A stretch of 11,837 nt of DNA from Natronomonas sp. Its GTDB lineage: Archaea; Halobacteriota; Halobacteria; Halobacteriales; Haloarculaceae. Numbering within the stretch: the stretch's first letter is position 1; every line of letters begins with the position of its first letter. The notes below the pieces were generated by a model. It had not been told where the DNA came from. It did no database searches and saw nothing but the letters and a program-made list of their open reading frames with translations. The stretch covers positions 1-11,837 of the forward strand of contig SLIW01000112.1 in assembly GCA_007135435.1 (NCBI GenBank), given 5' to 3'. The position numbers and the translations under genes are program-made. Positions 1-4,341 of this stretch are shown here, piece after piece.

Positions 1-5
1 CCTCG

Positions 6-60
6 CACTCGGACGCTCCAACACTCGGACGCTCCAACGCTCGGACGCTCCAACGCTCGA
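6..60. repeat. 16-bp tandem repeat, about 3.4 copies
   Basis: Three full units of CACTCGGACGCTCCAA (the third with CG in place of CA at its start) run from 6 to 53, and a partial fourth reaches about 60. The array may continue left of the window. It lies 50 bp downstream of the stop codon of the minus-strand SnoaL-like gene, so it would be in that transcript's 3' region. It is not CRISPR, because there are no spacers. Confidence 0.9.
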
Positions 61-109
61 ATACCCCTATGCGCTCGAACGGGCCGGGCACTCCGCCGTC
101 GCTCGGTCG

Positions 110-544
110 TCAATCGGTCTCGAACGGGTCCAGACCGAGCGCCTGGCAGAGCTCCAGGGTGTTCCACTCTGCCCACATCTCCGCGAACCTGCCGTCCTCG
201 ATCCGGCCGATGTTGATGCCACTGACGTCGACCTCCGCGTGAGTCGGCGCCACCGATGCCAGCGGTTCCGGTCCCCCCTGGCCGGCGTGGGTTCCCACGA
301 ACCGCCAGCGGAACACGACGTGGTCGCCGTCGACGAGGATCCTGTCGAGGTCGTAGGTGAGGTCGGGGAACGCCTCGTAGTAGCTGAACTCGGCCTCGGC
401 GTAGCCCTCGACGTCCAGGCCGACCGGCGAGAACTCGAAGTCGTCGGTGAAGAGCTTGGAGAACGCGTCGCGGTCCCGTTCCTCGAGGACCTCGAAGAGG
501 CGACGAACGAGCGACTCCGCGTCCTCCCTCGTGGTCGTCGGCAT
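110..544 (-). CDS. SnoaL-like / ester cyclase family protein (NTF2-like fold)
   Basis: This 144-residue acidic protein has the layout of SnoaL-like polyketide-cyclase relatives. An N-terminal helix (about residues 5-30, ending in the pattern of LFTDDFEF) is followed by a helical part with YYEAFPDL near 55-62, then beta strands with DGDHVVFRWRFVGTH at 72-86 and a C-terminal strand with GRIEDGRFAEMWAEWNT near 113-129. The DGD...RWRF...GTH and DG+...EMW signatures are typical of the uncharacterised 'ester cyclase' group, which is 130-150 residues long. Substrate and reaction are unknown; most relatives are annotated by fold only. A TATA-like box 27 bp before the ATG supports this start and a leaderless mRNA. 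The neighbouring flavoprotein lies upstream on the same strand with a 105-bp gap, so the two are probably transcribed separately. Confidence 0.85.
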   Translation of the reverse strand: MPTTTREDAESLVRRLFEVLEERDRDAFSKLFTDDFEFSPVGLDVEGYAEAEFSYYEAFPDLTYDLDRILVDGDHVVFRWRFVGTHAGQGGPEPLASVAPTHAEVDVSGINIGRIEDGRFAEMWAEWNTLELCQALGLDPFETD

Positions 545-567
545 GGTCCCGCAACTCGGGGTCCGAG

Positions 568-575
568 GTTAACTA
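568..575 (-). promoter_or_regulatory. Probable TATA box of the SnoaL-like gene
   Basis: On the minus strand this reads TAGTTAAC, centred about 27 bp before the ATG at 544. That is the spacing expected of a leaderless haloarchaeal promoter. No Shine-Dalgarno sequence is visible before the ATG, which fits. Confidence 0.5.
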
Positions 576-649
576 TTCCCATGTGGCGAGACTGACAGCC
601 CGCATCCACCGTCCGCTCTGTGACGAGATGGACACCGGGGATCGCCCAC

Positions 650-1846
650 TCAGTCGTCGTCGGACGTCGCCTGGGCCCGTCCAGGGTGTCCCTCGTGATC
701 GCGTGCGCGCTCGCGCAGCCGATCGGAGATGGCGGGGACGTCCGCCTCGGTGACCGGTCCGCGGGCCTCGATGTCCGAGAGCGAACGGGGGAACTCGCGG
801 AGGTCGTAGTGGTTGCCGATGCCGCAGCGGGCGCCCTCGCCCATCGCGACCGGGATCTGGTTGTGGCCCGGCGTGACGTCGCCGACGGCGTAGACGCCGT
901 CGACGGTCGTCCGGCCGTGGTCGTCGACGGCGATGGTCCCGTCGTCGTTCAGCGCGACGCCGAGCGACTCGGCGAGGTCTGTGTGGTAGTCGGCGCCGTA
1001 CATGGGGAAGCCGCCGCGGTACTCCCGTCGGATTCCGTCCTCGAACTCGAAGGCCGCGAGCCAGCCGTCCTCGTCCTTCTCGAGGCCGACCACGTCCTCT
1101 TGGACGACGTCGATCGGGTGGTTCTCGAGCTGTCGGGCGGTCTCCTCGGACCACGTGGGCTCCTCCCCCCGGGTCAGGATGTCGACGTCGGGGGTGAAGT
1201 TGAGCATGATCATCGCGACCTGGGCAGCCCCCTCGCCCGCCCCCATCACGTACACCGGCTGGTCGACGAACATGTAGGCGTCGCAGTGCAGGCAGTAGTG
1301 GAGCCCGCGGCCGGTCCGCGGCAAGGGCGGGTCGGGGTGGCCGTCGGTGAATCCCGTCGCGAGCACCACGTGGTCGGTGGTCACCTCCACGTCGCCGGCG
1401 ACGACGCGGAAGCCCGTCCGGCGTCCGTCCCCGCCGTCGTGGCCGTCCCCCTCGCCGGCGGCGTGATCCCGGCCATCGCCGGCGGCACGGTCCTCGCCAT
1501 CGCCATCGGCACGGTCCTCGCCGTCGCCATCGGCACGGTCCTCGCCATCGCCATCGGCACGGTCCTCGCCGTCGCCGCCCACGGCCAGCGGCTCGATCTC
1601 GGTGACGTAGTCCCGGAAGTAGTCCGCCCCGTAGGCACGGACCTGCTCGGTGGCGGTCTGGAGGAACTCGTTGCCGGAGACCTCCTCGGGGACCCCGATG
1701 ACGTTGTGGGTGTCGAGCATCATCGCCGCCCGGCCGCCGCCGCGGTTGATCACCGCGGTGTCGTGGCCGAGCCGCGTGGTGTACAGCGCCGTCGTCAGCC
1801 CGGCAGGACCGCCACCCACGACCGTCACCTGGTAGTGCTCCGTCAT
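650..1846 (-). CDS. Thioredoxin-reductase-like NAD(P)/FAD-dependent oxidoreductase with an internal acidic repeat
   Basis: This 398-residue flavoprotein resembles the thioredoxin reductase class. It has an N-terminal FAD-binding motif VVGGGPAG (residues 9-16), an ATGF segment near 163-166, the redox-active pair C185-L-H-C188 in a YCLHCDAYMF context, a second Rossmann motif near GAGEGA (202-207), and the C-terminal FAD motif GVYAVGDV. CxxC position and domain order match the family, but the protein is longer than a usual TrxR (about 310-340). The excess comes from a low-complexity insert at about 90-141, built from GDGEDRAD octapeptides, plus a C-terminal tail. The start at 1846 is chosen because a TATA-like element lies 28 bp upstream and VTVVGGGPAG follows at once; a longer reading to 1954 adds non-acidic residues. 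It is divergent from a VOC gene. The electron donor and protein substrate are unknown. It could equally be called a generic NAD(P)/FAD-dependent oxidoreductase. Confidence 0.9.
   Translation of the reverse strand: MTEHYQVTVVGGGPAGLTTALYTTRLGHDTAVINRGGGRAAMMLDTHNVIGVPEEVSGNEFLQTATEQVRAYGADYFRDYVTEIEPLAVGGDGEDRADGDGEDRADGDGEDRADGDGEDRAAGDGRDHAAGEGDGHDGGDGRRTGFRVVAGDVEVTTDHVVLATGFTDGHPDPPLPRTGRGLHYCLHCDAYMFVDQPVYVMGAGEGAAQVAMIMLNFTPDVDILTRGEEPTWSEETARQLENHPIDVVQEDVVGLEKDEDGWLAAFEFEDGIRREYRGGFPMYGADYHTDLAESLGVALNDDGTIAVDDHGRTTVDGVYAVGDVTPGHNQIPVAMGEGARCGIGNHYDLREFPRSLSDIEARGPVTEADVPAISDRLRERARDHEGHPGRAQATSDDD
1457..1579 (-). repeat. In-frame 24-bp tandem repeat coding for GDGEDRAD octapeptides
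   Basis: Four 24-bp units occupy 1484-1507, 1508-1531, 1532-1555 and 1556-1579. Decayed relatives (GDGRDHAA and similar) extend to about 1457. Units 1 and 3 are identical, while units 2 and 4 share a C-to-G change, which suggests duplication of a two-unit 48-bp block. The length is a multiple of three, so the array changes the protein's length without breaking the frame. It lies between the N-terminal FAD domain part and the strand leading to the CxxC domain, probably in a surface loop. Confidence 0.9.
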
Positions 1847-1870
1847 CGACTCGTCGTAACCCGCGGAGTG

Positions 1871-1877
1871 GCTTAAC
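1871..1877 (-). promoter_or_regulatory. Probable TATA box of the flavoprotein gene
   Basis: The minus strand reads GAAGTTAAGCC here, with the core 28 bp before the ATG at 1846. This fits a leaderless haloarchaeal promoter. The divergent spacer 1847-2084 also holds the promoter of the plus-strand VOC gene, for which I see no clear TATA box. Confidence 0.45.
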
Positions 1878-2084
1878 TTCCCGGCCGCTGTGCCCTCCGG
1901 ACGCACGCTTTGGGGGCCATTGACAGACGGAGGCCTCCAGACGGAGCCAGGCATCTACATCGGAATCGACGTTCTTCGACGTACATCGTCAGTGGCGACC
2001 GTGGAGACCCCAGTTCGTCGATGTCCCTCGTTGCGCTCGCTCGACCTGCAAAATCGCTATGCCGTCTGGGGCCGAAGAGTCGCT

Positions 2085-2552
2085 ATGAGCGAGACGTATC
2101 GCGTCGGTGGCATCGACCACGTGGAGATGGTGGTCTCCGACCGGGAGGCCGCGATCGACTGGTATCGAACCGTCCTGGGTCTCGAGACCCGTGACGAGTT
2201 CGACGCCTGGATCGAGACGGGCGGGCCCGTCCTGTGTTCGAGCGACGGTGGGGCGACCAATCTCGCGTTGTTCGAGGGCGAGCGCCGAGCGGACGACGAC
2301 CCGACCGGGTTCCGTCGGGTCGCGTTTCGGGTGGACGCCGAGGACTTCCTCGCGTTCGTCGAGCGGGCCGACGAGCTCCCGCTGTACGACCCGGACGCCG
2401 GCGAGCTCGACGACCTCGAGATCGTCGATCACGAGCGCTCCTACTCGACGTACTTCTGCGATCCAGACGGGAACCGCCTGGAGATCACGACCTACGACTA
2501 CGACGCGGTCTCCGATCACGTCGATCCGACCGCCGATGCGGCCGCTCGGTGA
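2085..2552 (+). CDS. VOC superfamily (glyoxalase / bleomycin-resistance / dioxygenase fold) protein
   Basis: This 155-residue protein has two beta-alpha-beta-beta-beta modules. The first opens with GIDHVEMVVSD (H12 as candidate metal ligand) followed by AIDWYRTVLGLETR, the classic 'fixed-length helix then VLGL' pattern. The second ends in YFCDPDGNRLEITTY, with E133 as the second candidate metal ligand. These are hallmarks of VOC metalloenzymes such as glyoxalase I and ring-cleaving dioxygenases, but the substrate cannot be inferred. The start at 2085 is chosen because GIDHVEMVV begins nine residues later, whereas the upstream in-frame extension is non-acidic. A nine-codon ORF at 2059-2088 ends in an ATGA overlap with this start. 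The stop codon lies inside a 37-bp tandem repeat. A second, clearly different VOC gene lies at 9744-10172. Confidence 0.88.
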   Translation: MSETYRVGGIDHVEMVVSDREAAIDWYRTVLGLETRDEFDAWIETGGPVLCSSDGGATNLALFEGERRADDDPTGFRRVAFRVDAEDFLAFVERADELPLYDPDAGELDDLEIVDHERSYSTYFCDPDGNRLEITTYDYDAVSDHVDPTADAAAR

Positions 2553-2622
2553 CCGTGCCGGCCTCCGCAGCGGTGCGGCTGCTCGCTGACCGTGCCGACC
2601 GCCGCAGCGATGCGGGCCGAGA
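2536..2622. repeat. 37-bp tandem repeat spanning the VOC stop codon, about 2.3 copies
   Basis: Unit 1 is 2536-2572, unit 2 is 2573-2609 with 32 of 37 bases matching, and a third copy begins at 2610 (ATGCGGGCCGAG). The TGA stop at 2550-2552 lies within unit 1, and unit 2 repeats a TGA at the equivalent place. The duplication therefore copied the end of the gene into the downstream region. Confidence 0.8.
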
Positions 2623-2748
2623 GGACCCGTGATCCGCGTGGGGCGGACGCCGAGGTGGTCATCTGCGCACGGCAACCGGTTCACCGACCTCGTGCGATAC
2701 CGTTACCAGATGGCGAGGCTTTCCGCACGCACCCGCTCCGGTAGGCTC

Positions 2749-2788
2749 ACCCTGGGATTACACCCGAGATTCCTCGGTCGCTCAGGGT
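2749..2788. repeat. Nested inverted repeat
   Basis: An outer 6-bp stem (2749-2754 with 2783-2788) encloses a 5-bp stem (2764-2768 with 2773-2777) around the loop ATTC. It could fold in RNA or be a degraded element. It has no T-run after it and no tRNA hallmarks, so I do not call a terminator or tRNA. Confidence 0.35.
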
Positions 2789-2801
2789 AGCCCCCGGAAA
2801 C

Positions 2802-2831
2802 CTTCCACAGCTGGCACTTCCACAGCTGGCA
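2802..2831. repeat. Perfect 15-bp tandem duplication
   Basis: The sequence CTTCCACAGCTGGCA occurs twice head to tail, at 2802-2816 and 2817-2831, without mismatch. The unit contains the palindrome CAGCTG, so two such sites lie 15 bp apart. It is about 100 bp upstream of the glutaredoxin start. It could be a recent slippage product or a paired regulator site. Confidence 0.8.
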
Positions 2832-2891
2832 GAAGGCCTTGCGGACTGACCGCAGGGAACCGCCGGCGACGCGAGACCGTCGGCGGTACGT

Positions 2892-2926
2892 CGCAAACGT
2901 CTTTGCGGGTCGGGGCCCTAGCCCCG
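2892..2926 (+). promoter_or_regulatory. Twin palindromes before the glutaredoxin start (candidate operator / leader hairpin)
   Basis: Two palindromes of the same size follow each other: CGCAAA-CGTC-TTTGCG at 2892-2907 and CGGGGC-CCTA-GCCCCG at 2911-2926. Each has perfect 6-bp arms and a 4-base centre. The first is centred about 30 bp before the ATG, where the promoter should lie. The second ends three bases before the ATG at 2930 and, if transcribed, would form a GC-rich hairpin against the start codon. No good TATA box is seen otherwise. Confidence 0.5.
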
Positions 2927-2929
2927 GAC

Positions 2930-3268
2930 ATGTCGATAGACACCGAGAGCCCAGCGCCGGAGGAGGTACCCGAACTGGTCGACGAGACGATCGCCGACAA
3001 CGAGGTCGTCCTGTTCATGAAGGGGACGGAGCTGATGCCCCAGTGCGGCTACTCCCAGAAGGCCCTCAACTACGTCAAGCACCACCGCGAGGACGCCGTC
3101 TGCGTCGACGTCCTCCAGGCCACCGACGCCTTCCGGTCGGCCCTGGAGCGCCACAGCGGCTGGACGACCATCCCGCAGGTGTACGTCGACGGGGAGTTCG
3201 TCGGCGGCAGCGACATCCTCGAGGAGCTCCACCAGCGCGGCGAGCTCGCCGAGACGCTCGACGCGTAG
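2930..3268 (+). CDS. Monothiol glutaredoxin (CGYS, Grx4/GrxD-like)
   Basis: This 112-residue thioredoxin-fold protein belongs to the CGFS-type monothiol glutaredoxins, which bind and transfer [2Fe-2S] clusters with glutathione or another small thiol. Diagnostic features in order are VVLFMKGT (K31 before the active site), PQCGYS with C39-G40-Y41-S42 (Y replaces the usual F), the cis-proline segment WTTIPQVYVDGEFVGG (P82, GG 92-93) and the DI.EEL helix near 95-100. Its length matches single-domain family members. Haloarchaea generally use gamma-glutamylcysteine rather than glutathione, so the physiological thiol is probably different. The start at 2930 is preferred over a TTG at 2903 because the ATG begins the acidic sequence. 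It is a lone gene, possibly controlled by the twin palindromes just upstream. An 11-bp repeat array begins inside its stop codon. Confidence 0.92.
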   Translation: MSIDTESPAPEEVPELVDETIADNEVVLFMKGTELMPQCGYSQKALNYVKHHREDAVCVDVLQATDAFRSALERHSGWTTIPQVYVDGEFVGGSDILEELHQRGELAETLDA

Positions 3269-3325
3269 CCGGAATGCAGCCGGAGTGCAGCCGGAGCGTA
3301 GCCGGAGCGTAGCCGGAGCGTAGCC
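3267..3325. repeat. 11-bp tandem repeat starting in the glutaredoxin stop codon, about 5.4 copies
   Basis: The units are AGCCGGAATGC (3267-3277), AGCCGGAGTGC (3278-3288) and AGCCGGAGCGT three times (3289-3321), followed by AGCC to 3325. The first two bases of the first unit are the AG of the TAG stop codon at 3266-3268. Units drift gradually from left to right, with the rightmost three identical, as expected from slippage growth at one end. Confidence 0.92.
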
Positions 3326-3423
3326 ACGTGCACCGGTGCCGTCGCCGTCGGTACTTGCGGGCTACCGGCCGCTCGGAACCGACGGACGTGGTGTGGTACA
3401 GAGGCGCACAGTGAAGGACAGGT

Positions 3424-3431
3424 GATATAAG
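3424..3431 (+). promoter_or_regulatory. Probable TATA box of the conserved hypothetical gene at 3503
   Basis: GATATAAG is a good haloarchaeal TATA match. Initiation about 25 bp downstream would give a 5' leader of about 50 bases containing the hairpin at 3467-3487, unlike the leaderless genes nearby. Confidence 0.5.
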
Positions 3432-3466
3432 TGAGGAACCCGTACAATTAGCTGGACCACTCGCGG

Positions 3467-3487
3467 CAGAGGGACGCGGACCCTCTG
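3467..3487 (+). repeat. 7-bp inverted repeat in the leader of the gene at 3503
   Basis: CAGAGGG (3467-3473) and CCCTCTG (3481-3487) are perfect inverted copies with a 7-base centre. The repeat ends 15 bases before the ATG. If transcription starts near 3453 it would form a hairpin in the 5' untranslated leader; alternatively it is a DNA operator. Confidence 0.55.
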
Positions 3488-3502
3488 TGGGACAGGGATA
3501 CC

Positions 3503-4138
3503 ATGACCAGTCGCGTTTACAGACTTCACTCGACGCTGGAACTGCAACTCGACGACGTCCACGAGTTCTTCGACGGGTACGAGTTGCCCGTCGAGATCGC
3601 GGACGTCGAAGTAACGCGGCGGAACAACACGCTGATCGTCAGCGCCGTTGCCGCCGAGGACAACATCTCCAAGTACACGCCGACGGCCCAGCTGAAGGCG
3701 AGCATCACGGAGAACCGGCTCTACGAGACCGAGGACGGCTGGCAGGAGACGCCACCCGACCCGCAGAACGGCGCCGGAGGTGGCGGGGACGGCGACGAAC
3801 CCCAGTGGAGCAACTTCGGCGAGGCCGGCCAGATGCAGGAGGCCGAGGTCGAGGTGAACTCGAAGCTCGTCGAGTACGCCTGCTTCAAGGGCGACCGCGA
3901 GACCGTACTCCAGAACACCGCCCTCCAGTACCCGATGTTCGAGGTACTGCGCGACCTCGCGATCTTCGCCGAGAAGGGCACCCTGACCGCCATCGCCGGC
4001 GTCGAGGACGAGCTCGAGGCGACCCGCATCGTCGACGGCGAGGAACGAGCGGCCAACATCGAGGTCATCGACGACCCCCGCGAGCGCGACTCCGCCAACG
4101 CCGTCAACTGGCGCGATAACAAGTTCATCAGCGAGTGA
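3503..4138 (+). CDS. Conserved haloarchaeal protein of unknown function
   Basis: This 211-residue acidic protein has no signal peptide or membrane segment. The N-terminal part (1-75) reads as a compact alpha/beta unit with a conserved-looking VEVTRRNNTLIVSAVA stretch near 35-50 and SKYTPTAQLKASI near 56-68. A Gly/Asp-rich linker at about 85-110 separates it from a second unit (115-185) with LVEYACFKGDRETVLQNTALQYPMF, which holds a single cysteine (C127). I recognise this pattern as a widespread haloarchaeal protein with no assigned function, but I cannot name a mechanism. The start is an ATG after a leader with a hairpin and a TATA box at 3424. Its stop codon (4136-4138) lies within the left copy of the repeat that flanks the LeuRS gene, so the inserted segment abuts this gene without damaging it. 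Confidence 0.85.
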   Translation: MTSRVYRLHSTLELQLDDVHEFFDGYELPVEIADVEVTRRNNTLIVSAVAAEDNISKYTPTAQLKASITENRLYETEDGWQETPPDPQNGAGGGGDGDEPQWSNFGEAGQMQEAEVEVNSKLVEYACFKGDRETVLQNTALQYPMFEVLRDLAIFAEKGTLTAIAGVEDELEATRIVDGEERAANIEVIDDPRERDSANAVNWRDNKFISE

Positions 4139-4187
4139 CGGGGCGGCGCGGCGCGGTACCTGTCGGCGTTCTGCGTCTGTTAGAAGG
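4132..4187. repeat. Left copy of the direct repeat flanking the LeuRS gene
   Basis: This 56-bp segment matches 7486-7543 in the same orientation. By hand alignment 52 of 58 columns agree, with four mismatches and two single-base gaps. The conserved blocks are a 16-bp start (CGAGTGACGGGGCGGC), TACCTGTCGGCG in the middle and GTCTGTTAGAAGG at the end. It contains the stop codon of the upstream gene, which suggests that the repeat unit came from this gene's 3' end. Confidence 0.88.
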
Positions 4188-4196
4188 TATTACGTT

Positions 4197-4270
4197 TCAG
4201 TAGTCGGCCACGGCCCCTTCCACCAACTCGATCTCCTCGACCGTCTCGCCGACGCATCTACACGAGAGGG
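4197..4270 (-). pseudogene. Possible 3' remnant of a protein gene (about 24 codons)
   Basis: On the minus strand this encodes the acidic tail CVGETVEEIELVEGAVADY followed by TGA. It looks like a genuine haloarchaeal protein C-terminus, with GC-rich third positions. Reading further upstream the frame becomes basic and serine-rich and runs antisense-like into the end of the LeuRS gene, so no complete gene exists. It may be the surviving end of a gene cut when the LeuRS segment arrived, or a scrap carried in with it. The parent protein is not recognised. Confidence 0.3.
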
Positions 4271-4341
4271 AACGACCGACTTTCGAATCCCGAGACTCCG
4301 TAACGCGAGGAGATCGAATCCCCCCATGCGACAGAGCGTGA

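Larger units (their letters stand above)
2553..2929. other. Repeat-rich intergenic spacer between the VOC gene and glutaredoxin
   Basis: I see no convincing gene in this 377-bp spacer. It contains the end of the 37-bp repeat, a nested inverted repeat (ACCCTG 2749-2754 with CAGGGT 2783-2788, and inside it CCGAG 2764-2768 with CTCGG 2773-2777), a perfect 15-bp tandem duplication at 2802-2831, and two palindromes just before the glutaredoxin start. Short frames here are not acidic and share no family features. Confidence 0.6.

Noticed and set aside
620..1876. 418-codon plus-strand open frame
   Set aside because: It is antisense to the flavoprotein, which has clear FAD and CxxC motifs. The plus frame is low-complexity (Val/Ala/Gly rich) and has no family features.
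2740..2800. tRNA or tRNA-like gene
   Set aside because: The nested stems do not give a cloverleaf, there is no T-loop consensus, and no acceptor stem pairs at the ends.
4270..4325. tRNA T-arm-like TTTCGAATCCC
   Set aside because: The surrounding sequence does not form acceptor, D or anticodon stems on either strand. This looks like a chance match.
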